A stretch of 64,000 bases of DNA. Origin: Thalassovita mangrovi (GTDB taxonomy: Bacteria > Pseudomonadota > Alphaproteobacteria > Rhodobacterales > Rhodobacteraceae). This document shows, one piece after another, positions 7,747 through 16,705 of the stretch. Under the pieces are notes generated by a model, which saw only the letters and a program-made list of their open reading frames with translations, was not told the origin of the DNA and did not search any database. The translations under genes and the position numbers were made by a program. The stretch is from NCBI RefSeq assembly GCF_009857745.1, contig NZ_WWEN01000005.1, positions 186,001-250,000 of the forward strand. Direction: 5' to 3'. Position 1 is the stretch's first letter, and every line of letters starts with the position of its first letter.

Positions 7747-9381
7747 GTGAAGACAGTTGACGATTCCCGTCTCAAGGTGGCGCTCATCAATCCCCGGTTC
7801 GACCCGAATTTCTGGGGTTTCGAATATGCCCTTCCGTTTCTGCCGGGGCGCAAGAAATGCTACACGCTGACGGCCGCGCTTCCGGCTTTGGCCGCGCTGA
7901 CCCCCGAATTCTGCGACGTGACCCTGATCGACGAAAATGTCGAAGACATTCCCTTCGACCGGATCGCCGATTTCGACGTGGTCGGTGTCACCGGGATGAT
8001 CGTGCAGCAAAAACGCATGCATGAAATCCTGCAGCAGCTGCGCCACAGCGCGCGTCATATCGCGGTCGGCGGCCCGTTGATCACCGTGTCGGAAAGCGAA
8101 TTCGAAGGGCTGTGCGACACCGCCTTCATCGGCGAGGCCGAAACGACCTGGCCCGCCTTCCTGCGCGACCTGCGGGACGGGCGTACAACACTGCCGCGCT
8201 ATGAGCAGCAGCAGAAGACCGACATGACGACGGTGCCGGCGCCGCGCTATGACCTGGTCGATGCCGGGGCCTATATCGTCGCCCCGCTGCAGTTTTCGCG
8301 CGGCTGCCCGTTCCTGTGCGAATTCTGCGACATCATCACCATTTTCGGCCGCCGCCCCCGCACCAAGACCCCGGCCCAGGTGCTGACCGAACTGGATGCG
8401 ATCCGCGACGCGGGGTTCAAGCAGTGCTTTCTGGTCGACGACAATTTCATCGGCAACAAGGCCAAGGCCCGCGAGGTCCTGATCGCCATCGCCGAGTGGC
8501 AGAAGGCGAACGGTTTCCCCCTGCCGCTGAGCACCGAGGCCAGCCTGAACCTGGCCGATGACCCCGACCTGCTGGAGCTGATGGTCGCGGCGAATTTCCG
8601 GCAGGTTTTCATCGGCGTCGAAACCCCGCGCGCCGCGTCGCTGAGCGAAACGCGCAAGCTGCAGAACATGCGCGGCGACAGCATGGACGACAAGCTGCAG
8701 CGCATCCGCGATGCGGGGATCGTGGTCACGGGCGGGTTCATCCTGGGCTTCGACGCCGACGATCCGGAAATTTTCGACGAACAGTTCCGCTTCATCCAGC
8801 GCAACGGGATCGCCAAGGCCCATGTCGCCGTGCTCAGCGCCATTCCCAGCACCCCGCTTTATGACAGGCTCAAGGCCGAAGGGCGGCTCGATCCGCACCA
8901 TCCGCGGATCAACTTCCATCCGCTCGGGATGGATCAGGATCAGCTGCTGGCGGGCTATGACGACCTGGTTCTGCGGCTCTACGACCCCGATGTCTTCTGG
9001 GACAGGCTGCTGGGGTCCTACGCCGCCTCGACCGGGTATTGGCGCAAACGGGCGGCCTTCGCCAGGGATAACCTGCCCAGGCCCGGCCGCGCGTCGGCGC
9101 TGGCGGGGCGGCTGTCGGGGGTGCTTTCCGCGGCGCGGCTCGCCACCCATCTGGTGCGCCAGGAAGAGGGCCCAAGACTGCTGCGCAGCTATCTGCGCCA
9201 CTACCGGCGCAACCGGTCCCTCGGCCCCCGGGCGATCCCGCTGCCCGCCTTTGTCGGCCTGTGCATCGAGCATTGGCATTTCCACCAGATGGCCCGGCAT
9301 GAGCGGAAAATATCCTTCGGATCGATCCAAAGCCGCTTCGGACAGCCTCGCCCGCAGGCGCCCCGGGAAAAGACGGCCTGA
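7747..9381 (+). CDS. B12-binding-domain radical SAM protein
   Basis: 544 residues from a GTG start. The N-terminal cobalamin-binding-like Rossmann domain (KVALINPRF through FDVVGVTGMIVQQ and IAVGGPLITVSESE) is followed by the radical SAM core with the 4Fe-4S motif CPFLCEFC at C187, C191 and C194 (CxxxCxxC). Conserved core strands are FLVDDNFIGN, LPLSTEASLNL, FIGVETPR and GGFILGFDADD; a DUF4070-like tail follows. Relatives include class B methylases and ring-forming enzymes such as BchE and hopanoid C-methylases. First gene of the plus arm; only 3 bases separate it from the aminotransferase. The reaction is unknown. Confidence 0.9.
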   Translation: MKTVDDSRLKVALINPRFDPNFWGFEYALPFLPGRKKCYTLTAALPALAALTPEFCDVTLIDENVEDIPFDRIADFDVVGVTGMIVQQKRMHEILQQLRHSARHIAVGGPLITVSESEFEGLCDTAFIGEAETTWPAFLRDLRDGRTTLPRYEQQQKTDMTTVPAPRYDLVDAGAYIVAPLQFSRGCPFLCEFCDIITIFGRRPRTKTPAQVLTELDAIRDAGFKQCFLVDDNFIGNKAKAREVLIAIAEWQKANGFPLPLSTEASLNLADDPDLLELMVAANFRQVFIGVETPRAASLSETRKLQNMRGDSMDDKLQRIRDAGIVVTGGFILGFDADDPEIFDEQFRFIQRNGIAKAHVAVLSAIPSTPLYDRLKAEGRLDPHHPRINFHPLGMDQDQLLAGYDDLVLRLYDPDVFWDRLLGSYAASTGYWRKRAAFARDNLPRPGRASALAGRLSGVLSAARLATHLVRQEEGPRLLRSYLRHYRRNRSLGPRAIPLPAFVGLCIEHWHFHQMARHERKISFGSIQSRFGQPRPQAPREKTA

Positions 9382-9384
9382 GCG

Positions 9385-10482
9385 ATGAAATACAGCACGC
9401 CGCCCGTCATCCCCGTCGCCCGACCGCAGCTGCCCTCGGCCGACGAGGTGCTGCCGTTCCTGCGCGAAATCGATGCGACCCGGCATTACTCCAATGGCGG
9501 GCCGCTGAATGCGCGGCTTGAACAGGCCCTGGGGCGGCAGTTCGGGGCGGAACGATCCGTCCTGTGCCATTCCAGCTGCACGATCGGGCTGGTCGCGGCG
9601 CTGCTGGCGCTGCGGCCGGAACCGGGGGCGCTGTGCATGATGCCATCCTGGTCGTTTCCGGCGACAGGCCACGCGGCGCGTCTGGCCGGGCTGACGCCGT
9701 GGTTCGTGGATGTGGAGGCGGGTAGCGGCGCGCTCACCCCCGCGCTGGCCCGCGCCGCGCTGGCGCAGGCCCCGGCGCGCGTGGCGGCGGTGATACCGGT
9801 CATGCCCTTCGGCGCCCCGGCGGACGTGACCGCCTGGGAAGGTTTCCGAGATGAAACCGGTTTGCCGGTGATCGTCGACGGGGCCGCCGCCTTCGACAGC
9901 CTGAGCGCCAGCACGATCCCCATCGTGGTCAGCCTTCACGCGACCAAGCTGTTCGGTGTCGGCGAGGGCGGGTTCACCCTGTGCCGCGATGCCGCCTTCC
10001 TGCGCACCATGCGCAAGGTGCTGAATTTCGGTTTCCATGGCACGCGCAACGCCGAACTGCCCGCCGTGAACGGGAAACTGAGCGAATACGCCGCCGCCGT
10101 GGGCCTGGCGGCGCTGCCCGGCTATGGCGAGAAACGCGAGGCGCATCAGACGGTGGCGCAGCTGTATCGCAGCGCGCTGCCCGGCCATATCACCATGCCC
10201 GCCGGGTTCGGGACCGACTGGGTTTCCGCATCCCTGTCGCTGGGTCTGCCGGCGGAACACCTAGCGCCGGCGAAACGGGCGCTGGCCCGGCGCGGCATCG
10301 CTTGGCGCCACTGGTGGGAAGCGGGGATGCACCGGATGCCTGCCTTTGCCGATTGTCCGCACCTGCCCTTGCCGGTGACCAAGGCGCTGGCTCGGTCGAC
10401 TTTGGGCGTGCCGTTTTATCAGGACCTGAGCGAGGCGCAGGTGCAGGACATCTGCGCCGCCCTCGCCGAGGCCGGATCGTGA
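9385..10482 (+). CDS. DegT/DnrJ/EryC1-family PLP aminotransferase
   Basis: 365 residues of fold-type I aminotransferase. The PLP-binding Asp is in VIVDGAAAF (D165) and the Schiff-base Lys in SLHATKLFGVGEGG (K188), the standard HxTK motif of sugar aminotransferases. The N-terminal RHYSNGGPLNARLEQALG and PSWSFPATGHAARLAG also match the family, which usually converts nucleotide-linked keto sugars (or cyclitols) to amino sugars using glutamate or glutamine. Tightly coupled to the radical SAM gene. The acyltransferase on the other arm would be the natural next step. Confidence 0.88.
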   Translation: MKYSTPPVIPVARPQLPSADEVLPFLREIDATRHYSNGGPLNARLEQALGRQFGAERSVLCHSSCTIGLVAALLALRPEPGALCMMPSWSFPATGHAARLAGLTPWFVDVEAGSGALTPALARAALAQAPARVAAVIPVMPFGAPADVTAWEGFRDETGLPVIVDGAAAFDSLSASTIPIVVSLHATKLFGVGEGGFTLCRDAAFLRTMRKVLNFGFHGTRNAELPAVNGKLSEYAAAVGLAALPGYGEKREAHQTVAQLYRSALPGHITMPAGFGTDWVSASLSLGLPAEHLAPAKRALARRGIAWRHWWEAGMHRMPAFADCPHLPLPVTKALARSTLGVPFYQDLSEAQVQDICAALAEAGS

Positions 10483-10834
10483 CGCCCTTTATCTGTCGCA
10501 GCCCCCGGTGATCCGGCCGCGCCCATCATGGGCGCCACTCTGCCGCGCGGCAGCCCCCTGCCGAGAAGCGATAAGTCATTTCAAGATATAGATAATTTGC
10601 AATATTTAGACAAAGCCCGGCCAAACGCGCTTCATTTTTCGGCAGCTTGAAAACCGGCGCGGGATGTGTTCCCCACCAAATCCAGTGACAGCCGTGGATT
10701 TTTTCCGTTTCGCCCCCCGGCTGGCGCTTTTTTTAAACTTTGCGCCGCTGATCCATATGCGGGGCAGGGTTTCCGCGACCACGGTCTTCCAAAGCCGGTG
10801 CAAAAACCGGGACGAATGCAACAGGGGGCGTGTC
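10483..10834 (+). promoter_or_regulatory. Leader/promoter region of the OpuC-type importer
   Basis: 352 bases without a convincing gene. The stretch 10570-10610 is AT-rich and 10726-10741 holds a T-rich run, so promoter elements are likely. The open frames crossing it have no family resemblance and end in the permease. An SD-like AGGGGG at 10823-10828 serves the TTG start of the permease. Confidence 0.4.
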
Positions 10835-11494
10835 TTGGACACATTACTATTCATCAGCCAGAATCTCGACGTCATCGCCGAGCGCACCTTGCAGCATATC
10901 TCCATCGTGGGCGTCGCCATCGGGCTGGCCATCCTGACCGGGGTGCCGATCGGGATTCTGATCACCCTCAATCAACGCGCCGCAGACATCGTCCTTTATA
11001 TCGCCGCGATCATCATCACGATCCCGTCCATCGCTTTGTTCGGCCTGATGATCCCGGTCCTGTCGCTGATCGGTCACGGGATCGGTTATCTGCCCGCGGT
11101 CATTGCCGTGCTGCTGTATTCGCAGTTGCCGATCATCCGAAACACCTACACCGCGATTTCCAACGTCGACCCGGCCCTGCGCGAAGCCGCGCGGGGGCTG
11201 GGCATGCCCCCGAAGCAACGGCTGGCCCGGGTCGAAATTCCGCTGGCGATCCCGGTGGTGATGGCGGGCGTCCGTATCGCCGTGGTGATGAATATCGGTA
11301 TCACCGCCATCGCCGCCTATATCGGCGCGGGCGGGCTGGGCGTGTTCATCAGCCGCGGCATTTCGCAGTCGGACCCGCGTCAGCTCATCACCGGCGCCAT
11401 CATGGTGTCGCTGCTCGCAATCGCTTCCGACTATGCGCTGCTCTGGCTGCAAAGGCGCCTCACGCCCGCCTCCTCCTCCGGTGCCGGCCACTAA
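10835..11494 (+). CDS. Glycine betaine/choline-type ABC importer permease (OpuCB-like)
   Basis: 219 residues from a TTG start behind AGGGGG. This length fits OpuCB (about 217), while the longer open frame adds 57 unrelated residues. Hydrophobic protein with about six membrane spans and the binding-protein-dependent permease loop EAARGLGMPPKQRLARVEIPLA (EAA motif). The C-terminal IGAGGLGVFISRGISQSD is typical of OpuCB/OpuCD/ProW-type permeases. Part of a four-gene unit (permease, ATPase, permease, binding protein) importing quaternary ammonium osmolytes. Here the solute is most likely betaine or choline, because betaine catabolic genes follow. Confidence 0.88.
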   Translation: MDTLLFISQNLDVIAERTLQHISIVGVAIGLAILTGVPIGILITLNQRAADIVLYIAAIIITIPSIALFGLMIPVLSLIGHGIGYLPAVIAVLLYSQLPIIRNTYTAISNVDPALREAARGLGMPPKQRLARVEIPLAIPVVMAGVRIAVVMNIGITAIAAYIGAGGLGVFISRGISQSDPRQLITGAIMVSLLAIASDYALLWLQRRLTPASSSGAGH

Positions 11495-11512
11495 TCCATC
11501 TGGGACAAGACA

Positions 11513-12661
11513 ATGATCAAACTCGACAAGCTTTCGAAAATCTTTGAAACGCCCGGCGGCGGCACCGTCACCGCGGCCGACAAGGTGACGATGGAGGTTC
11601 CCGAAGGCGAAATCTGTGTCCTGCTTGGCCCCTCGGGCTGCGGCAAGACGACGACGCTCAAGATGATCAACGGGCTGATCCCGAAAACCAGCGGCAAGAT
11701 CCATGTCGCCGGGCGCGATACCGATGACGTCGATCCGGTCGCGCTGCGCCGCTCCATCGGCTATGTCATCCAGCAGATCGGCCTGTTCCCGAACATGACG
11801 ATCGAGGACAATATCAGCGTCGTGCCCGACCTTCTGGGCTGGGACCGCAAGAAATCGCGGGCGCGGGCGGGCGAATTGCTGGAACTGGTGAACCTCGATC
11901 CGGGCATCTTCCTCAAGCGTTTCCCCAAGGAACTGTCCGGCGGCCAGCAGCAGCGCGTCGGCGTGATCCGCGCCCTGGCCGCCGACCCGCCGGTTCTGCT
12001 GATGGATGAACCCTTCGGCGCCATCGACCCGATCAACCGGGCGGTCATCCAGGACGAATTCCTGAAGATGCAGAAGGAACTGCGCAAGACCATCGCCTTC
12101 GTCAGCCACGACATCGACGAGGCGATCAAGATGGGCGACAAGATCGCCATCTTCAAGGACGGCATCCTGGAACAATACGACAGCCCCGACGACCTGCTGG
12201 CCCGGCCCAAGAACGATTTCATCGCCAGCTTCCTCGGCTCGGACAGGACGCTGAAGCGGCTCAGCCTGCTGAAAGTGTCCGACGTGATGATCAGCAGCCA
12301 GATCCGGGTCGTCGCGCAGGATCCGGTCGCCAAGGCCCGCGACCTGATGAAGGAAGCCGGACACAAGAATGTTGTCATGGTCGGGCCGCGCGGCCGGGCG
12401 CGCGGGTTCCTGCATCTCAACGACATCCTGGACGAAACCGGCCGGGTCGAGGAACATTTCCAGGCCCTGCCCACCACCGTGCATCCCGATGACGACCTGC
12501 GCACCGCCGTGTCGCGCATGTTCCGGCACGACACCACCTGGCTGGCCTGCGTCGACGACGACGGGTTCTTCCAGGGCTTCGTCACCCAACGCGCGATTTC
12601 CCACGCGCTTGGCGCGACCTATCGCGATCACGCCGATCACGCGCCCGCGGAGGCCCTATGA
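11513..12661 (+). CDS. Glycine betaine/choline-type ABC importer ATPase with tandem CBS domains (OpuCA-like)
   Basis: 382 residues. Walker A GPSGCGKTT is at 39-47, signature LSGGQQQRVGVIRAL near 143, Walker B VLLMDEPFGAIDPI near 163 and switch VSHDIDEA near 196. The C-terminal third holds two CBS modules (VSDVMISSQIRVVAQDPVAK and TTVHPDDDLRTAVSRMF). In OpuA/OpuC these sense ionic strength or cyclic di-AMP and gate the pump. The start of the second permease overlaps its stop by 4 bases. Confidence 0.93.
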   Translation: MIKLDKLSKIFETPGGGTVTAADKVTMEVPEGEICVLLGPSGCGKTTTLKMINGLIPKTSGKIHVAGRDTDDVDPVALRRSIGYVIQQIGLFPNMTIEDNISVVPDLLGWDRKKSRARAGELLELVNLDPGIFLKRFPKELSGGQQQRVGVIRALAADPPVLLMDEPFGAIDPINRAVIQDEFLKMQKELRKTIAFVSHDIDEAIKMGDKIAIFKDGILEQYDSPDDLLARPKNDFIASFLGSDRTLKRLSLLKVSDVMISSQIRVVAQDPVAKARDLMKEAGHKNVVMVGPRGRARGFLHLNDILDETGRVEEHFQALPTTVHPDDDLRTAVSRMFRHDTTWLACVDDDGFFQGFVTQRAISHALGATYRDHADHAPAEAL

Positions 12662-13407
12662 GCATCCGTGACACCATGAACAGCGACAACGTCCGGTCCA
12701 AGGCCATCTTCGCCCTCGGGCTGGTGTTCGGGATCGGGCTGATGGCCGGGGAAAAGGGCTATTTCGGCGATATCTGGCGGCTCTATTCCGAGGATATCAT
12801 CTACCTGGCGCAGCAGCATCTGGTGCTGGTGCTCGTCTCCTCTGGCCTCGCGATCATGGTCGGGGTGCCGGTCGGCATTTTCCTGAGCCGCGACCGTGTG
12901 CAGCGCTATTCCGAAACCGTCCTGCAGGTGTTCAACATCGGCACGACCATTCCGACGCTGGCGATCTTGGCGCTGTCGATCACCCTGCTGGGGATCGGAT
13001 TTACCCCCGCGGTTTTCGGCCTTTGGATCGCGACGCTGCTGCCCATCGTTCGCAACACGTTCCAGGGCCTGCGCGAAGTGCCCGCGCACCTGAAGGAAGC
13101 GGCGACCGGGATGGGGATGAAACCGCTGCACATCCTGCGCAGCGTGGAACTGCCCAACGCGCTTTACGTGATCTTTGCCGGTATCCGCACCGCCGTGGCG
13201 GTGAATGTGGGCACCGTGCCGCTGGCCTTCCTGATCGGCGGCGGCGGGCTGGGCGAACTGATCTTCACCGGCATCGATCTCAACGACATGCAGATGCTGC
13301 TGGCCGGGGCGATCCCCGTCGCGGCGCTGTCGATGCTCGCCGATTACATCCTGGCGCGGGCGCAATTCTGGCTGATCCCGCGCGGGGTCAATCCTCTCAG
13401 ACAATAA
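12658..13407 (+). CDS. Glycine betaine/choline-type ABC importer permease (OpuCD-like)
   Basis: 249 residues, about six membrane segments. The EAA loop is LKEAATGMGMKPLHILRSVELP and the C-terminal consensus is LIGGGGLGELIFTGIDLND. Pairs with the OpuCB-like permease to form the heterodimeric channel. ATGA-coupled to the CBS-domain ATPase; 29 bases precede the binding-protein gene. Confidence 0.9.
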   Translation: MSIRDTMNSDNVRSKAIFALGLVFGIGLMAGEKGYFGDIWRLYSEDIIYLAQQHLVLVLVSSGLAIMVGVPVGIFLSRDRVQRYSETVLQVFNIGTTIPTLAILALSITLLGIGFTPAVFGLWIATLLPIVRNTFQGLREVPAHLKEAATGMGMKPLHILRSVELPNALYVIFAGIRTAVAVNVGTVPLAFLIGGGGLGELIFTGIDLNDMQMLLAGAIPVAALSMLADYILARAQFWLIPRGVNPLRQ

Positions 13408-13436
13408 CCAAAGAACATCATCCAACGGAGGACTTC

Positions 13437-14324
13437 ATGTTCAAAAAACTCGCACAAACCGCAACTCGCGTTCTTGTTGCTACAGCGCTGCTTTCCGCAA
13501 CCTCTGCCTATGCGCAAGAGGTCCGTGTCGGCGGCAAGAACTTCACCGAACAGCTGCTGGTCGCCGAGATCACCAACCAGTTCCTCACCGCCAAGGGGAT
13601 GGATGTCGAAAAACGCGACGGCATGGGCACCTCGGTGCTGCGCGCGGCGCTGGAAAACGACCAGCTGGATGTCTACTGGGAATATACCGGCACCTCGCTG
13701 GTGACCTTCAACAAGGTCGAAGACAAGCTGAGCGCCGAAGACACCTACAACAAGGTCAAGGAGCTCGACGCGAAAGTGGGCATCACCTGGCTGAACCCGT
13801 CGGCGGCGAATTCCACCTATGCCATCGCTGTGCGCGCCTCGGACGACAAGGGGCTGAGCACGATTTCCGACTTGGCCGCCGCCTATAACGGCGATGCCGG
13901 TCTGAAATTCGGCGTGAACGCGGAATTCCCCAAGCGCCCCGACGGGCTGCCCGGGATGGAAGAAGCCTATGGCTTCGACGTCGCGCGCAAGAACCTGGCA
14001 CCGATGCAGACCGGCCTGATCTACCAGGCGCTGAAGGACGAACAGCTCGATATCGGTCTGGTCTTCGCGCTGGATGGCCGCATCCAGGCGTTCGATTTCA
14101 AGGTGCTGAAAGACGACAAGGAATTCTTCCCGAACTACGCGCTGACCCCGAATATCCGTACCGAGTACCTGGACGCGAACCCCGAAGTCGGCACGCTGCT
14201 GAACACGCTTTCGGCCGTCTTCACCGATGAAATCGTGCGCGATCTGTGCGCCCGCGTCGATGTCGACAAGAAAACGGTCGAAGACGTTTCCGCCGCCTTC
14301 CTGTCCGAACAGGGCCTGATCTGA
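13437..14324 (+). CDS. Periplasmic glycine betaine/choline-type binding protein (OpuCC/OpuAC family)
   Basis: 295 residues from the ATG at 13437, preceded by GGAGG. Cleavable signal peptide: FKKLAQTATR, a hydrophobic core, then SAYA before EVRVGG. Family strands VRVGGKNFTEQLLVAEI, GTSVLRAALENDQLDVYWEY and LDIGLVFALDGRIQAFD match the OpuCC/OsmF substrate-binding fold. Delivers the osmolyte to the two permeases. Last gene of the operon, followed by two hairpins, the second a clear terminator. Exact ligand (betaine, choline or carnitine) is not readable; context favours betaine. Confidence 0.9.
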   Translation: MFKKLAQTATRVLVATALLSATSAYAQEVRVGGKNFTEQLLVAEITNQFLTAKGMDVEKRDGMGTSVLRAALENDQLDVYWEYTGTSLVTFNKVEDKLSAEDTYNKVKELDAKVGITWLNPSAANSTYAIAVRASDDKGLSTISDLAAAYNGDAGLKFGVNAEFPKRPDGLPGMEEAYGFDVARKNLAPMQTGLIYQALKDEQLDIGLVFALDGRIQAFDFKVLKDDKEFFPNYALTPNIRTEYLDANPEVGTLLNTLSAVFTDEIVRDLCARVDVDKKTVEDVSAAFLSEQGLI

Positions 14325-14342
14325 GCCTTGACATGATCCGCC

Positions 14343-14407
14343 GGAGCGCGCGATTTTCGCGCGCTCCCCTTCGCCGCCCCTTGGCCTTAGGGGGCGGTTT
14401 TCTCTTT
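14343..14407 (+). terminator. Double hairpin ending the OpuC-type operon
   Basis: First a perfect 11-bp stem (ggagcgcgcga / tcgcgcgctcc, 14343-14367) with a 3-base loop. It is followed by ccgcccc / ggggcgg (14374-14397) and the T-rich tail ttttctcttt. The second element is a textbook intrinsic terminator just behind the binding-protein gene. Confidence 0.8.
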
Positions 14408-14421
14408 GAAGGTCCCCGACC

Positions 14422-15270
14422 ATGCATCACCGCGATAGCCTGCGTTGCGCCTGCGCGCAGATCGAACACACGCCCACCTCACCCGACACGCTGTTTGGCA
14501 AACACATCGCCTTTCTCGAACAGGCGCAGGACGAACAGATCGACATCGTGACCTTTCCCGAAACCTCGCTCACCGGCTATCCGCCCGATGGCGAAGCGGT
14601 GCGGAAAATGGCGATCTGGGCCGACGATCCGCGCCTGACCAGCCTGGCGCAAAAGGCGCGCAACGGCTATGCGGTGGTGGGTTTCATCGAACAGGGACGC
14701 GGCGGGCAGTTCTACAATTCCATCGCCTGGCTCCATAAGGGCGAAATCATCAAGGTCTATCGCAAGATCAACCTGCCCACCTATGGCCGCCTCGACGAGG
14801 GCAAGTATTTCACCGCCGGGAAACGGACGATGACGGTCGATCTGGACCGGCACTGGACCTGCGGCGGCATGATCTGCGCCGATGCCTGGGACCCGGGTCT
14901 GCTTTACCTGTCGGCGATCCGCGAAAGCACGGTTCTGGCGCTGCCGATCGCCTCGACCAAGGAAGGCCCCGGCGGCGGGTTTTCCAACGAACGGGGCTGG
15001 GACATTCTGGCCCGCTACACGGCGATGATTTACGGGCTGCCGATCATGATGTGCAACTGGACCGGGCCGCATCTGGACATGAATTTCTGGGGCGGGTCGT
15101 CGATCTATGCCGCCGACGGGCAGAAGCTGGTCAACGCGGGCACGGGCGAGGAACTGATCTGCGCCGAGGTCAGCTTCGCCGACGTCATCCATGCCCGCCA
15201 GACCATGCCGACGGTGCGCACCCTGTCGCCGCAGCTGTTGCTGCGCGAACTGCCGCCGCTGCTGAACTGA
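14422..15270 (+). CDS. Nitrilase-superfamily carbon-nitrogen hydrolase
   Basis: 282 residues with the complete Glu-Lys-Cys triad: E47 in TFPETSLTGY, K115 in YRKINLPTYG and C152 in MICADAWDPG. Overall length and motifs fit the amidase / N-carbamoyl-amino-acid-hydrolase-like branch. It would cleave an amide or carbamoyl C-N bond in the cytoplasm; the substrate is unknown. It sits alone between the betaine importer terminator and a bidirectional terminator, on the same strand as the importer, so a link to quaternary-amine or carnitine-type amide metabolism is possible but only inferred. Confidence 0.85.
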   Translation: MHHRDSLRCACAQIEHTPTSPDTLFGKHIAFLEQAQDEQIDIVTFPETSLTGYPPDGEAVRKMAIWADDPRLTSLAQKARNGYAVVGFIEQGRGGQFYNSIAWLHKGEIIKVYRKINLPTYGRLDEGKYFTAGKRTMTVDLDRHWTCGGMICADAWDPGLLYLSAIRESTVLALPIASTKEGPGGGFSNERGWDILARYTAMIYGLPIMMCNWTGPHLDMNFWGGSSIYAADGQKLVNAGTGEELICAEVSFADVIHARQTMPTVRTLSPQLLLRELPPLLN

Positions 15271-15294
15271 CCGCCAACCGGCCCCTCAGACATG

Positions 15295-15325
15295 AAAAAA
15301 CCGGCGCCATATCTGGCGCCGGTTT
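15295..15325. terminator. Bidirectional terminator
   Basis: 11-bp perfect stem aaaccggcgcc / ggcgccggttt with a 6-base loop. An A run stands on the left and a T run on the right, placed between the convergent nitrilase and FAD oxidoreductase genes. It can stop transcription from both sides. Confidence 0.85.
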
Positions 15326-15358
15326 CTTTGTGACGGGTGAAAGAAGGGGTTTCGCCCA

Positions 15359-16705
15359 TCAGCTCCAGGGATAGGGACTGTTCGACACCGGGTGCAGCTT
15401 GCCCTCGGCATAGCGCGAGAAGCGGAAGGGTTCGAGCAGCGCGGATTTGCCACCGGTGATTTCCTGCGCCACCAATTCGCCCACGCCCAGCATTTTGTAG
15501 CCGTGGTTGGAATCCGCGATGATGTAACAGTTTTCGCGGAACACATCGAAGACCGGGAAGCTGTCGGGGGTGAAGCAGCCGATGCCGCCCGACGGTTCCT
15601 TGTGGTACTTCGGCATCGTGCCCGAAAACCGTTCATTGCAATGCGCCAGGGCCGACACCCACATATGGGCAAATTCCGGCGAGGCCACGAATTCCGGCGA
15701 GGACGGACCGTAGGGATCGATCGCCACCTCGTCGACCGGCGTGTCGACCTTGTAGGGCATCGCGCCGCCCTGGATGCCGCCGAAATGCGGGTCGGGCTTG
15801 TAATAGATCCCCCACATTTCATCGGTGATCAGCGACCCGTCCACATCCGAATAGAGCGGCGCGTCGGTATCGACATGCACCACCGGCGGCAGCTTGCCGT
15901 CATTGGTGCGGAAGCTTTCGGGATCGACGCGCAGCACACCTTCCTGCAGCTGCCAGAATTTCCACATCGGGATGCCGTCATGCATCGCGCCGTCCGCGCC
16001 CTTGATCGAAACGGTTTGCGGCAGCTCCGCCATCGACCAGAAATCGCGCACCCACGGGCCCGCGGCGACGACGACGTAATTGCAGGCGATCGTGCCCTTG
16101 TCGGTCTCGACCGCTTCGATTGCCGAACTTGCCCCGCTGGTGCCCTTCAGCCCGGTCACGGTGACGCCGGTCAGGATGCGCACACCCTCGTCCTCGGCCA
16201 TCTTTGCCAGCGCGTAGATCGCCTTGGTGTTATGCGCGTAGCCGCCCTTCTTCTCGTGCAGCACAGACGTGATGCCCTGCGCGCGCCAGTCGGAAAACAG
16301 CCCCTTCATATAGGTATCGCACGCATCCGCGCCTTCGATGAAGCTGGATTCGTAACCGATCGCCTGCTGTTCGCTGTAAATCTTGGCCACGTCCTCGTGC
16401 ATCGATTCCGACGAAATCTGCATGTAGCCCACGGGATTGTAGCTCAGCGCCTCGGCATTGGCTTCCCAATGCGACACCGAATGGGCCATCAATTCGCGCA
16501 TCGCCGGCTGGTAATAGTTGTTGCGCACCACGCCACAGGCGATGCCCGACGCACCGGCGGCGATGCCGGATTTGTCGACGACGAGGATATCTTCGCCCGA
16601 TCCCTTGCCGCTGGCCTTCAGCGTTTTGGCAAGGTGAAGGGCCGTCGAAAGGCCGTGGATACCCGCGCCGATAATCAGATAGGGCGCCTTGGTGGGGAAA
16701 GACAT
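15359..16705 (-). CDS. FAD-dependent (DAO-family) oxidoreductase, candidate dimethylglycine-demethylating enzyme
   Basis: 448 residues from the ATG at 16705 (MSFPTKAPYLIIGAG; GGAG 9 bases upstream). The FAD-binding motif IIGAGIHGLSTALHLA is at about 10-25, with ASGIACGVVRNNYY and the C-terminal PVFDVFRENCYIIADSNHGYKMLG of glycine/sarcosine/dimethylglycine-type oxidoreductases. It lacks the tetrahydrofolate-binding GcvT domain of full-length dimethylglycine dehydrogenases. Divergent from gbcA and within a betaine pathway that otherwise lacks the dimethylglycine-to-sarcosine step, so it is the best candidate for that oxidation. Direct evidence for the substrate is absent. Confidence 0.75.
   Translation of the reverse strand: MSFPTKAPYLIIGAGIHGLSTALHLAKTLKASGKGSGEDILVVDKSGIAAGASGIACGVVRNNYYQPAMRELMAHSVSHWEANAEALSYNPVGYMQISSESMHEDVAKIYSEQQAIGYESSFIEGADACDTYMKGLFSDWRAQGITSVLHEKKGGYAHNTKAIYALAKMAEDEGVRILTGVTVTGLKGTSGASSAIEAVETDKGTIACNYVVVAAGPWVRDFWSMAELPQTVSIKGADGAMHDGIPMWKFWQLQEGVLRVDPESFRTNDGKLPPVVHVDTDAPLYSDVDGSLITDEMWGIYYKPDPHFGGIQGGAMPYKVDTPVDEVAIDPYGPSSPEFVASPEFAHMWVSALAHCNERFSGTMPKYHKEPSGGIGCFTPDSFPVFDVFRENCYIIADSNHGYKMLGVGELVAQEITGGKSALLEPFRFSRYAEGKLHPVSNSPYPWS

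Noticed and set aside
7690-10260. 856-residue minus-strand open frame
   Set aside because: Shadow of the radical SAM and aminotransferase genes, with GC-rich third-position bias and no motif; the same holds for the long minus frame 10847-12640 and 16900-19431.
10664-10834. N-terminal extension of the OpuCB-like permease
   Set aside because: The added residues are not membrane-permease-like and the TTG start at 10835 restores the family length.
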